Shown here: positions 42,449-50,665 of the stretch, in pieces
Layout: each line of letters begins with the position of its first letter
Numbering within the stretch: position 1 is the first letter of the stretch
DNA from: JASHPR01 sp963815375
GTDB taxonomy: Bacteria > Actinomycetota > Actinomycetes > Streptosporangiales > Streptosporangiaceae
NCBI GenBank assembly: GCA_963815375.1
Contig: CAWFGX010000001.1
Location: 1,426,001-1,490,000, forward strand
Direction: 5' to 3'
Length of the DNA stretch: 64,000 bases
The notes under the pieces: generated by a model
What the model saw: only the letters and a program-made list of their open reading frames with translations
What the model was told of the DNA's origin: nothing
Databases searched by the model: none
Position numbers and translations under genes: made by a program

Positions 42449-44113
42449 TTGATCAAGTCGCGCCGCCGATTTCGCGTGGGTGTCAGCGTAGTCGCGCCGG
42501 TCGTCGCGCTGGCCGCGGCCCTGATACCCGGCAACGCCGCCCTGGCGGCCGGTGGAGTCGCCCAGTCCTTCACAGGCGTCCACCCGGTCGTTGGCCCGCC
42601 AGTGGGACGGGCGAAGCCGGCCACAGTCGTACCAAACCTCGCTTCGCCGCAAGCCTCGCCCTGGGAGACATTGAAGAACGCGGCTCCGTTCGATCCCGGC
42701 ACGATGCTCCTGGCCAGCGACGGCACGGTGCTCGTCCACTCCGAGCCGCCCTCCGGAGGCACGAGCGCGTGGTACAAGCTGACGCCGAATTCCAAAGGCA
42801 GCTACGTCGACGGGACCTGGAGCAAGATCGCGTCAATGCCATCGGGCTATGACCCTCTGTATTTCGCCTCGGCGATCCTGCCGAACGGGCAAATGATTGC
42901 CGAGGGCGGTGAGTACCTCGGCGGGACCCCGACGTGGACCAATAAGGGCGCCATCTATAACCCGGTCACCAACAAGTGGCGCGCAGTTGCCCCGCCCGCT
43001 GGGTGGTCGAACATCGGAGATGCCCAGAGCGATGTGCTCGCCAACGGCACCTTCATGCTGTCCCAGGCGTGCCAGGACTGCACGTCGTCGAGCCCGATCC
43101 TCACCACGGATGAAGCTATCTTCAACACAACCGGCCTGAACTGGCAGGTGCTCCCGGGTCAGGGCAAGAACGACCCCAACGACGAAGAAGGCTGGAGCCT
43201 CGAGCCGAACGGCCAGGTGCTGACCGTTGACACATGGCTGACCCCAACGACCGAGGTGTTCACTCCGAAGAGCCTCAGCTGGTCGTTTGCGGGGAACACG
43301 GTGAAATCACCCGTCAACACTCCCGCAGTCGAGATCGGACCGCAGGTCGTCATGCCCGGCGGTAACACGTTTGTCGTAGGCGCAGGGACGTCAAGCGATA
43401 TCGCCCCCGCGGCGTGCACCACCAAAACTTCGGCCCCGACCGCGCTCTACAACTATGCGGCAGGCCGGTGGGTCAATGGTCCTGCGATCCCCACGGTCGG
43501 AGGCGTGCAGTACGACAGCGCGGATGGGCCCGCTTCCATCTTGCCGGACGGAAATGTGCTGTTCGATGCGAGCCCGTGCGTTTACAACACCCCTCTGGCG
43601 TTCTTCCTCTACAACGCCAGCTCGAACACAATAAGCGCGGTCCCGGATATTTCCAACGCGGCGAACGACTCCACGTACTACACGCGGATGCTGGCTCTGC
43701 CAAACGGGCAAATACTCTTCAACGACGGCAGCAACCAGATGCTGGTCTACACGGCCGGCGGAACACCTAACCCGGCGTGGGCACCCTCGATCACAGGAAT
43801 CAGCTCCACGGCCTTTACCCCTGGGAAGGCCGCCAGCCTGTCCGGCATCCAGCTCGCCGGGCTCTCCCAGGGTGCTGCCTACGGTGACGACGTACAGGAC
43901 AACACCAACTTCCCGCTCGTGCAGATCACGAACTCGAAGTCCGGGGTGGTCACCTACGCCCGAACGAGCAACTGGACGTCGGTCTCGATCGCACCCGGTG
44001 CCGCTTCATCGACCGATTTCACGGTCCCGAGTACGACGCCGGCCGGTCCGAGCACCCTAGTTGTGATCGCGAACGGAATCGCCTCGCAGCCGGTACCGGT
44101 GACGATCCGCTGA
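42449..44113 (+). CDS. Secreted kelch-like / galactose-oxidase-like beta-propeller protein
   Basis: A 554-residue protein with a rare TTG start at 42449, fixed by GGAGGAGC just upstream and by a signal peptide beginning at once (RRRFRVGVSVVAPVVALAAAL, cleavage after NAALAA). Five or more kelch-type blades repeat the core L.NG..L (ASDGTVLVHSEP, LPNGQMIAEGGEYLGG, LANGTFMLS, LPDGNVLFDAS, LPNGQILFNDG). The last 110 residues form an early-set/IPT-like beta domain (PSITGISSTAFTPGKAASLS, STLVVIANGI). The Tyr-His copper ligands of galactose or glyoxal oxidase are not recognisable, so enzymatic activity is doubtful. It probably acts outside the cell. Confidence 0.75.
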   Translation: MIKSRRRFRVGVSVVAPVVALAAALIPGNAALAAGGVAQSFTGVHPVVGPPVGRAKPATVVPNLASPQASPWETLKNAAPFDPGTMLLASDGTVLVHSEPPSGGTSAWYKLTPNSKGSYVDGTWSKIASMPSGYDPLYFASAILPNGQMIAEGGEYLGGTPTWTNKGAIYNPVTNKWRAVAPPAGWSNIGDAQSDVLANGTFMLSQACQDCTSSSPILTTDEAIFNTTGLNWQVLPGQGKNDPNDEEGWSLEPNGQVLTVDTWLTPTTEVFTPKSLSWSFAGNTVKSPVNTPAVEIGPQVVMPGGNTFVVGAGTSSDIAPAACTTKTSAPTALYNYAAGRWVNGPAIPTVGGVQYDSADGPASILPDGNVLFDASPCVYNTPLAFFLYNASSNTISAVPDISNAANDSTYYTRMLALPNGQILFNDGSNQMLVYTAGGTPNPAWAPSITGISSTAFTPGKAASLSGIQLAGLSQGAAYGDDVQDNTNFPLVQITNSKSGVVTYARTSNWTSVSIAPGAASSTDFTVPSTTPAGPSTLVVIANGIASQPVPVTIR

Positions 44114-44151
44114 GAGCGCTGGCCTCCTAGCCAGCCGGAACCACGGAATAA

Positions 44152-44187
44152 CCCGGGCCCGCCCCGCTATGTCGGGGCGGGCCCGGG
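44152..44187. terminator. Strong bidirectional hairpin terminator
   Basis: CCCGGGCCCGCCCCG and CGGGGCGGGCCCGGG form a perfect 15-base stem around CTATGT, between the kelch gene and the convergent hydrolase gene. GC-rich and without a T-run, it fits the terminators usual in actinomycetes. Confidence 0.75.
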
Positions 44188-44236
44188 CGGCTCATCCATC
44201 CGCCTGCTGCTGAAAGGCTGCGTCCAGGACTGGTAC

Positions 44237-45109
44237 CTATGGGTGGGTAACCCAGTGGCGGCGCAGCGCTGAGGTGAGTTCGGCGGCCCGCTCGTCGGGG
44301 AAGAACAGGCGTGCTCCGTCAAGCTCGACGACCTCGGTGGCGCCGGGGATGGTGTCGCGCAGCCAGTAAGCCCACTTGAGCCGGAAAACCCTGTCACCGG
44401 TACCCCAGACGATGAGAGTCGGAACCTGCAGGCGGGCCAGGGCTGGCTCGGCGGCCAGCAGGTCGCGAGCACGCAGGGACGCAAACAGCCGCTGGTACTG
44501 CCGGGCGGATTCCGGGGTGCCGACGAGCGGTTCCACCCAGGCGCGCGCAACATCGTCCGGCAGGTTGCCTGCATCCTGGTAGCCGCTCCCGTACATGCGT
44601 TTCCTGCCTTGCGGGGTGCGGGCGAACCGTGGGAGAAGCCGCCATAGAGGCAGGCCCGCGCGGGCGAGCACGACAACGGGCAGCAGCGCCATCGGCGGCA
44701 CGTTGTTGTGTGCTTCGCAGTTGGTCAGAGTCAGCGTGTGCAGCCGCTCGGCGTGGCCTGCAGCGAACACCTGAGAGACCGCGCCGCCGGTGTCGTTCGC
44801 GATCAGATCGATGTCGGTCAGCTGAAGCGCGTCGCAGCAGTCGGCGACGAACCGGGCGAGTCCCGGCAGCGAGAAGTCCTGGCCGTCGGCGGCCGGTGTC
44901 TGGCCATGCAGCGGCAGGTCGATGGCCACGCATCGGCGCTCGCCGTCGAGCTGGCCGATCACATGCCGCCAGATGTAGCTGCTTGTGCCCACGCCGTGGA
45001 CGAACAGCGCGGGCCGGCCCGGGCCGCCGGTGTCGATGTAACTGGCGGAGCCGGACCGGGTCTGCACCTGGCCGCGGTTCTTGTCGAAGCGTTCCAGCTC
45101 GCTGGTCAT
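44237..45109 (-). CDS. Alpha/beta hydrolase (haloalkane dehalogenase / epoxide hydrolase-like)
   Basis: A 290-residue alpha/beta hydrolase. The oxyanion segment is FVHGVGTSSYIWRHV and the nucleophile elbow is IANDTGGAVSQVFA, an Asp in place of Ser, as in dehalogenases and epoxide hydrolases. The acid-strand region is LIVWGTGDRVF. Where the catalytic His is expected (G-H-F/W-P) the protein reads DGARLFFPDERAAEL, without His. It may therefore be catalytically impaired or use another residue. It is transcribed divergently from a TetR regulator, with a large inverted repeat between them, so the regulator very probably controls it. Confidence 0.8.
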   Translation of the reverse strand: MTSELERFDKNRGQVQTRSGSASYIDTGGPGRPALFVHGVGTSSYIWRHVIGQLDGERRCVAIDLPLHGQTPAADGQDFSLPGLARFVADCCDALQLTDIDLIANDTGGAVSQVFAAGHAERLHTLTLTNCEAHNNVPPMALLPVVVLARAGLPLWRLLPRFARTPQGRKRMYGSGYQDAGNLPDDVARAWVEPLVGTPESARQYQRLFASLRARDLLAAEPALARLQVPTLIVWGTGDRVFRLKWAYWLRDTIPGATEVVELDGARLFFPDERAAELTSALRRHWVTHP

Positions 45110-45155
45110 CGGGAGTCCTCCCTCGCCTGGTAGCCGTCGGGTAAGGTGACCGCAA

Positions 45156-45198
45156 AGACCGACTGACGGTCTAACTCTTACAAACCGTCAGTCGGTCT
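45156..45198. promoter_or_regulatory. TetR-type operator: 15-base inverted repeat between divergent genes
   Basis: AGACCGACTGACGGT (45156-45170) and ACCGTCAGTCGGTCT (45184-45198) are perfect reverse complements separated by 13 bases. Each arm is itself nearly palindromic (ACCG-n5-CGGT), so each could hold one TetR dimer. The pair covers the space between the hydrolase start (45109) and the regulator start (45204), right up to the ATG. This is the standard place for autoregulation plus control of the divergent gene. Confidence 0.8.
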
Positions 45199-45203
45199 GT
45201 CAA

Positions 45204-45824
45204 ATGACGAGGAGGCTGATGAACAAGAACGTCCAGCGGGGGCAGGCCACGCGGGCGCATCTGATCGAGGTAGCCACAGGGCTGTTCGCCAGCCGCGGCT
45301 ACGACGACACGTCAATTGAGGCAGTGCTCGCCGAGTCCGGGGCTAGCCGTGGCTCGCTGTACTACCACTTCCCCGGCAAGGAGGCGTTGTTCGAGGCCGT
45401 GCTGGAGAACGTCACCGCCCGGATCGGCGCTGAGGTGACGGCGGCGGCGCACGACGCCGGGGACCCCGTCGCCGAATTGCGGGCCGGCGCCCTGGCCTGG
45501 ATCCGGCTGGCCTGTGACCCGGTCGTCCGGCAGGTCGTGCTGATCGACGAGCCCGCTGTGCTGGGCTGGGAGAGGTGGCGGGCACTGGACGAGCAGGGCA
45601 CCCTGCCGGTGATCAGGGCCGCGCTCACGTGGGCGGCCGAAGCTGGCCGCATTGACGCACGTCACGTGGACGCCTTCGCCCATATTGCCCTGGCTGCCAC
45701 CACCGAAGTGGCCATGATGATCGCACGCTCGGACGACCCGGCGGCGACGCTGCGCGCCGAGGAGAGCGCCTACACAGAGTTCCTGGACCGCCTGCTGGGT
45801 CATCCGGCCACTGAAGCCGGTTAG
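45204..45824 (+). CDS. TetR-family transcriptional regulator
   Basis: 206 residues. The N-terminal helix-turn-helix is typical (TRAHLIEVATGLFASRGYDD, SIEAVLAESGASRGSLYYHF, GKEALFEAVLENV). The ligand-binding half resembles regulators with a TetR_C_33-like domain (AGALAWIRLACDPVVRQVVL, DEPAVLGWERWRALDE). ATG 45204 abuts the operator and could be leaderless; ATG 45219, 15 bases on, has GAGGAGG but only three bases away. It most likely represses itself and the hydrolase gene until an effector binds. Confidence 0.9.
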   Translation: MTRRLMNKNVQRGQATRAHLIEVATGLFASRGYDDTSIEAVLAESGASRGSLYYHFPGKEALFEAVLENVTARIGAEVTAAAHDAGDPVAELRAGALAWIRLACDPVVRQVVLIDEPAVLGWERWRALDEQGTLPVIRAALTWAAEAGRIDARHVDAFAHIALAATTEVAMMIARSDDPAATLRAEESAYTEFLDRLLGHPATEAG

Positions 45825-45925
45825 GCCCGGCAGGTGTGCCCGCGCATAGGCACGTTTCGCCCGAACGGGTCTTTGGGAGAAACTGGTCACGCATGCCCGG
45901 CCTTGACGAGAGCAGGGGACTCATC

Positions 45926-46582
45926 ATGAGCGAATCATTCGGCCTCGGCGCCACGACGGCGGCGGGCCGGGACCGGTCCCTGACCCTGTTCGGGCAGACG
46001 ATGTGGTACGTCGCGGTCACCGCTGGGTTCTTCGCGCTGGGGTCTTATCTCGGGCGCAACCTGTCCTACGGATGGGCGTTCGTCTGGTTCATCATCGCGT
46101 TCGTGTGCCTGATCGTGATGAACTTCACGGTGAAGCGGTCTTCGGCACTGACGATCGGACTGCTGCTGGCGGTGGGCACCGCGCTTGGGCTGGCGATGGC
46201 ACCGACGATCGCGTACTACGCGGCCGTGAACCCGCAGGCACTCTGGGAGGCTGGCGGCGCCACCGCGCTGTTCATCGCAGGATTCGGGTCGGTCGGCTAC
46301 GTGACCAGACGCGACCTTTCGTGGCTCGGGCGAGTGTCGTTCCTGGCGCTCATCGCCCTTATCGTGTTCGGCATCGTCTTGATCTTCATCCGCATACCGC
46401 ACGGCTCGCTGATCTACTCCGTGCTCGGCTTGGTGGTATTCGCGGGCCTGACGATGTTCGACTTCCAGCGACTGCGGCGCACGACAGACCTTGACTCCGC
46501 CCCGCTGCTCGCCGCGTCGATCTTCATCGACGCGCTGAACGTCTTCCTGTTCTTCCTGCGGATCTTCTCCCGCGGCGACTAG
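45926..46582 (+). CDS. Bax inhibitor-1/YccA-like membrane protein
   Basis: 218 residues from ATG 45926, behind AGGGGA. Seven hydrophobic helices run through the protein (MWYVAVTAGFFALGSYL, YGWAFVWFIIAFVCLIVM, ALTIGLLLAVGTALGLAMA, ATALFIAGFGSVGYV, SFLALIALIVFGIVLIFI, SLIYSVLGLVVFAGLTMFD, ASIFIDALNVFLFFLRIF). The late FDFQRLRR and final FIDALN..L..LRIF are the BI-1/UPF0005 signature. Family members act as calcium-leak channels or stress modulators; the bacterial role is little known. The stop overlaps the convergent small gene by four bases. Confidence 0.85.
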   Translation: MSESFGLGATTAAGRDRSLTLFGQTMWYVAVTAGFFALGSYLGRNLSYGWAFVWFIIAFVCLIVMNFTVKRSSALTIGLLLAVGTALGLAMAPTIAYYAAVNPQALWEAGGATALFIAGFGSVGYVTRRDLSWLGRVSFLALIALIVFGIVLIFIRIPHGSLIYSVLGLVVFAGLTMFDFQRLRRTTDLDSAPLLAASIFIDALNVFLFFLRIFSRGD

Positions 46583-46791
46583 GGCTTCCCCGGGCGGCGC
46601 TCAAAGCCCGCGCACTCGGTGACCGGGAGACGCGGGTAACGGGCAAGCGCGGTATCCCACGCGGCCCGCGTGCACCGGACGTAAGCGGTGCCGCGCCGTG
46701 TCTGGTTGAGCTTGGCGTGGCGGCAGACCTGGCAGAGCCCAGGCTCTGCGCTGAGCTTCAGCCACCCGGCATCAGACGGCGAATCAGCCAT
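46579..46791 (-). CDS. Small Cys-rich (zinc-ribbon-like) protein
   Basis: A 70-residue protein with CQVCRHAKLNQTRRG, YVRCTRAA and VTECAGFERRPG: four cysteines in a CxxC...C...C pattern that could bind one zinc. The C-terminal RYPRLPVTECAGFE is a motif I associate with a widespread short actinobacterial family of unknown function. It overlaps the convergent BI-1 gene by four bases and lies 22 bases upstream of the LLM gene on the same strand. Confidence 0.6.
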   Translation of the reverse strand: MADSPSDAGWLKLSAEPGLCQVCRHAKLNQTRRGTAYVRCTRAAWDTALARYPRLPVTECAGFERRPGKP

Positions 46792-46813
46792 GACTTCTGC
46801 GACAGCCCGCCGG

Positions 46814-47728
46814 TCAGCGGAAGGCGGGTGCCACTTCCTCGATGAACAGGTCGTAGGTGTCTTTCTTGCGCGGCATCGGGCCGAAGGTCATGTCAGGGAC
46901 GATGAACTCGTCGGCGCCGGCCTCGGCATAGCGGCCCATAATGTCGGTGATCTCGCTCGGGGTCCCGGCGATCACTGCCCGCGCTGGCGGGGCCTGCCGC
47001 CGCTTCTCCTCCACCCAGTCTTTGTCCGTGGACAGGAACATCGCCGCCTGGGTGGATACGTGGATCTCGGCCGGATCGCGGCCGACCTCCTGGCAGCGCG
47101 TCCGCAGGACCGCGACCTTCTGCGCAAGCGTTTCCGGCGTGGTCCAGGTGTTCCATTGGTCGGCGTACCGGGCCGCGATCCGCATAGTGCGCTGCTCGCC
47201 GCCGCCGCCGATGAGCAAGGGCATCCACTCCTGAACGGGGGCCGGCTGGTTCGGAGCGTCGCGAACCTGGAAGTAGCGGCCCTCGAACGTGGTGCGGGGC
47301 TGGCTGAGCATCGAGCGCACGATCTGCACGGCCTCCTCGAAGCGGTCCATCCGCTCACGCACCGTCCCGAGCGCGAGACCGTAGGAAGCGTGCTCGTTCT
47401 CCTGCCAGCCCGCCCCGACGCCGAGCGTCAGCCGCCCGTGGCTGACCTGATCGACCGCAGCCGCGATCTTGGCCAGGACCGCAGGATGCCGGTAGGTCAC
47501 GCTGGTCACCAACGGGGCCAGCCGCAGGCGAGGTACTGACGCGGCGATGGCGGCAACGACCGACCAGCACTCGAGCATGTTCCCGTCCAGCGGCTCCGGG
47601 CCGGGACTGTTCGGCATGAAGTGATCGGCGATGTACACGCCATCCCAGCCGGTCTGCTCGCAGTGAGCGGTGAGCTCGTGGATATCGTCCCAGGAATTAG
47701 ATGCCAACGGCCAGATACTGAAGCGCAT
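46814..47728 (-). CDS. LLM-class (probably F420-dependent) oxidoreductase
   Basis: A 304-residue luciferase-like TIM-barrel protein. Conserved pieces are FSIWPLASNSWDDIHELTAH, GVYIADHFMPN, RLRLAPLVTSVTYRHPAVLAK, RLTLGVGAGWQENEHASYG, PLLIGGGGEQRTMRIAARYAD and VIAGTPSEITDIMGRYAEAG. The pattern of the last two and absence of flavin-specific features suggest coenzyme F420 rather than FMN. The substrate is unknown. It is the last of the accessory genes before comM. Confidence 0.83.
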   Translation of the reverse strand: MRFSIWPLASNSWDDIHELTAHCEQTGWDGVYIADHFMPNSPGPEPLDGNMLECWSVVAAIAASVPRLRLAPLVTSVTYRHPAVLAKIAAAVDQVSHGRLTLGVGAGWQENEHASYGLALGTVRERMDRFEEAVQIVRSMLSQPRTTFEGRYFQVRDAPNQPAPVQEWMPLLIGGGGEQRTMRIAARYADQWNTWTTPETLAQKVAVLRTRCQEVGRDPAEIHVSTQAAMFLSTDKDWVEEKRRQAPPARAVIAGTPSEITDIMGRYAEAGADEFIVPDMTFGPMPRKKDTYDLFIEEVAPAFR

Positions 47729-47785
47729 GCAACGACCATAAGTGCCGCCCGCTACTGCGTGCTGGCTGCCTCCTCGTTGCGGTGC

Positions 47786-49390
47786 TCAATGCTGGACGCC
47801 GAGCCAGAGGCCGAGAGCGTAGCTGGTCTCGGCGATCGCAGGGCGCGCAGTGCCGGCGAGATCGGCGATGGTCCAGGACAGCCGGATGACACGGTCGACG
47901 CCCCGGGCGCTGATCTCGCCCAGGTCCATCGCCCGTTCCAGCGGCGCCAGGGCACCGGGAGCGGGCGCATAACGGCGTCGCAGCTCCCGGCCGGGTATCT
48001 CGGCGTTGAGCCGCCACGGAGTGCCCTGCAGCCGGGATGCCATCCGCTGGCGGGCCAGCGCTACCCGCTCGGCCACCACCGAGCTCGGCTCGGCTAGCTT
48101 CTGGTCGCTGAGCAGCTCGGTCTTGCCGACTGGCAGGAATTCCGCCTTTACGTCGACCCGGTCTAGCAGCGGTCCCGACAGCCGGGCCAGGTACCTGCGG
48201 CGGACCAGCGGCGTGCAGGTGCATGCAGCGCCCGTGGTCGCCGCGCTCGCGCACGGGCACGGGTTAGCCGCCAGCACCAGGGTGAACCGCGCCGGGAAAC
48301 GGGCTGTGAGCCCGGAACGGGCCAGCACCACCTCCCCTGACTCCAGCGGCTGACGCAGCGCGTCCAGAACGTCGCGCGAGAACTCGGGAGCTTCGTCGAG
48401 GAATAGGCAGCCGTGGTGGGCTAGCGAGGCAGCACCCGGGTGCAGCACGCCGCTGCCGCCGCCGACGATCGCCGCTCTGGTGGACGTGTGATGGGGCGCG
48501 CAGAACGGTGGCTCAGTCAGCAGCGGGCTCCCGGCGGGCAGCCTTCCGGCGATCGAGTGGATGGCCGTGACCTCGAGCGCGGCGTCGGCTTCCAGGCGCG
48601 GCAGCACAGTGGGGAGGCGCTCCGCCAGCAGAGTCTTGCCGACCCCAGGAGGGCCGAGCAGCAGCAGGTGGTGGCCGCCTGCCGCGCAGATCTCAGCCGC
48701 CCGGCGTGCAGTCGGCTGGCCGAGCACATCAGCCAGGTCAGGTCCTGGTGCCGACGGAGTCTCGCCTGTGCCAGCGGGCTTTAGCTCAGCTGGGGGCACT
48801 GTCCCGCCCTCGAAGGCCTGGACTTCAGCGCCCGGCCCCGCAGGCGTATGCGCCCGGGACGCCTTCCGTCGCCTTTCCTGGCCGCGCAGCCACCAGACCA
48901 GCGCGCCGAGGCTCGGCACGGCGAGCACCCGCAGTCCTGGCACCAGGCACGCCTCGCGCGCGTTCTCCGCCGGGACGGCGACGCTGCCGAAGCCTGCTGC
49001 CGCGGCCGCGGCCACTGCGGGCAGCACCCCGCGCACCGGCCGCAGTCTGCCATCGAGCCCCAGCTCGCCGACAAACATCAGGCCTGCGAGGCCTGCCCGG
49101 GGAACGGCACCGTCGGCGGCGAGGATCGCCACGGCGATGCCGAGGTCGAAGCTGCTGCCTCGCTTGGGCAGGCTAGCGGGCGAGAGGCCAACGGTGATCC
49201 TCCGGTTCGGCCACTTCTCGCCGGAGTTAAGGATGGCAGAACGGATCCGGTCGCGAGCCTCGCGCAGCGCCGTGTCTGGCAGCCCCACCAAGAGCAGGCC
49301 AACCAGGCCATTCTCGATGTCCGCCTCGATCTCTACCGGGTGGCCCTCCACGCCAACCAGCGCGATCGAGTGCGTGCGGGCCAGCGACAC
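47786..49390 (-). CDS. comM: YifB/ComM-like Mg-chelatase-type AAA+ ATPase
   Basis: A 534-residue protein beginning at GTG 49390, immediately after the yraN stop. The N-terminal Lon-like S5-fold domain (VEIEADIENGLVGLLLVGLPD, VGLSPASLPKRGSSFDLGIA, FVGELGLDGRLRPVRGVLP) is followed by the AAA+ core: Walker A GPPGVGKTLLAERLP, HHTSTRAAIVGGG, Walker B LFLDEAPEFSRDVLDAL, and the C-terminal ISARGVDRVIRLSWTIADLAG. ComM drives branch migration during integration of transforming DNA in other bacteria. Its usual neighbour dprA is displaced. Confidence 0.93.
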   Translation of the reverse strand: MSLARTHSIALVGVEGHPVEIEADIENGLVGLLLVGLPDTALREARDRIRSAILNSGEKWPNRRITVGLSPASLPKRGSSFDLGIAVAILAADGAVPRAGLAGLMFVGELGLDGRLRPVRGVLPAVAAAAAAGFGSVAVPAENAREACLVPGLRVLAVPSLGALVWWLRGQERRRKASRAHTPAGPGAEVQAFEGGTVPPAELKPAGTGETPSAPGPDLADVLGQPTARRAAEICAAGGHHLLLLGPPGVGKTLLAERLPTVLPRLEADAALEVTAIHSIAGRLPAGSPLLTEPPFCAPHHTSTRAAIVGGGSGVLHPGAASLAHHGCLFLDEAPEFSRDVLDALRQPLESGEVVLARSGLTARFPARFTLVLAANPCPCASAATTGAACTCTPLVRRRYLARLSGPLLDRVDVKAEFLPVGKTELLSDQKLAEPSSVVAERVALARQRMASRLQGTPWRLNAEIPGRELRRRYAPAPGALAPLERAMDLGEISARGVDRVIRLSWTIADLAGTARPAIAETSYALGLWLGVQH

Positions 49391-49762
49391 CTAGCCCACT
49401 CCCCTGACGTGCTCGATCGCGAAGCCGCCGGGCTCGGTGTCGCTCTTGAGTACCTCCACGACGTCCACGCGCACCTCGTCGAACAGGACGCCGTTGGCGA
49501 GCACCCACTGCACGGCCAGCCGCCGCAGCCGGCTCCTCTTGCGGCTGGTGACAGCCTCCAGCGGAGTGCCAAACCGGGTGTCCGACCGGGTCTTCACCTC
49601 GCAGGCGACCAGGGCCCGGCGGTCCGCTGCGACGATGTCGATCTCGCCCTGACCGCACCGCCAGTTACGGGCGAGGATCCTCATGCCAGCCCGCTGCAGG
49701 AACTCCACGGCGGCCTGCTCTCCCTGTCTTCCCAGGATGTCCTTGGCATTCACGCTCACCAC
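49391..49762 (-). CDS. yraN: YraN-family endonuclease-like protein
   Basis: 123 residues of the UPF0102 family with a PD-(D/E)XK nuclease core: LGRQGEQAAVEFLQRAGM, RNWRCGQGEIDIVAAD and ACEVKTRSDTRFGTPLEAV, i.e. the E...D...ExK catalytic set. It ends two bases before the comM start, so the two are co-translated. Its cellular role is not settled; synteny with comM, rnhB and dprA points to DNA processing. Confidence 0.93.
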   Translation of the reverse strand: MVSVNAKDILGRQGEQAAVEFLQRAGMRILARNWRCGQGEIDIVAADRRALVACEVKTRSDTRFGTPLEAVTSRKRSRLRRLAVQWVLANGVLFDEVRVDVVEVLKSDTEPGGFAIEHVRGVG

Positions 49763-50269
49763 CTCCGGCTCCGACGGTGTCGGATTCCGGCGGCGCCGGC
49801 CGACGAGCCGACCGGGCCTGTGGACGGGTGGCGGCGTCAGGCCGGCGCGGTGGACGATCGGCCAGAAATGTCAGACCACCCCGCAATAATCCGCGCCCGC
49901 ACTAGCGCACCCGCCCCCACCCGCGGCACACCCCACCCAGGCACCCAGAGCCACACGGCCACACGGCCACACGGCTGCGGGAGCTGACGTGCCCGTAAAC
50001 CAGCCAGCCTTCTTGCGCCCTGACGCATCGCCATAATCCGGGCAGCTGCTAGGTGAACGACGCCACGGTCACCCCGGCAATCTGGCTACCACACCGGCAC
50101 CCAGGGCTGGCACCCGGCTGAACCGCCCGGCCTGGCGTGACCTACCCCCGCGCCTAAAGACCGGTAGCCAGACCCATCACGGCCCGGCTACCGGATCAAC
50201 ACGGAAAATTTTGTGCGTACATGGTCAGAAACTCGCCGGGCTAATCGCGGCCGCCTCAGGCCTGAGGCG
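49763..50269. other. Gene-free stretch between yraN and the DUF2469 gene
   Basis: 507 bases with no frame resembling a protein. A short run of near-tandem CCACACGGC units lies at about 49950-49976. The yraN promoter should be at the left end on the minus strand. No hairpin, RNA gene or small ORF could be supported. Confidence 0.5.
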
Positions 50270-50605
50270 TCAGGAGAAACCCTTCGGTTTTTCGTCAGGG
50301 TCGGGAAGCTGCAAGTCGCTCTTTGCAAGTTCCTCGACGTTGACGTCCTTGAAGGTGACAACTCTGACATTCTTCACGAACCGCGCCGGGCGGTACATGT
50401 CCCACACCCAGGCGTCGTGCATGGTGACCTCGAAGAACACCTCGCCGTTGTCTGCCGTGCGCACGTTGAGATCAACCTGGTTGGTGAGGTAAAACCGGCG
50501 CTCGGTCTCGACTACATGGGTGAACAGCCCGACCACGTCGCGGTACTCGCGATAGAGCTGCAGCTCCATCTCCGTCTCATACTTCTCGAGATCCTCCGCG
50601 CTCAT
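50270..50605 (-). CDS. DUF2469-family protein
   Basis: A 111-residue acidic protein with the near-invariant sequence of this actinobacterial family: MSAEDLEKYETEMELQLYRE, VVGLFTHVVETERRFYL, DVNVEELAKSDLQLP. The family is almost always located between rnhB and yraN and is strongly conserved, but no function is established. It lies 60 bases downstream of rnhB and may share its transcript. Confidence 0.95.
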   Translation of the reverse strand: MSAEDLEKYETEMELQLYREYRDVVGLFTHVVETERRFYLTNQVDLNVRTADNGEVFFEVTMHDAWVWDMYRPARFVKNVRVVTFKDVNVEELAKSDLQLPDPDEKPKGFS

Positions 50606-50665
50606 GTGCTCCCTCCGTCCGAGAGCGGCGCCGGTCCCCGGCGCGTCGGCCTGGCCCGGATGAGG

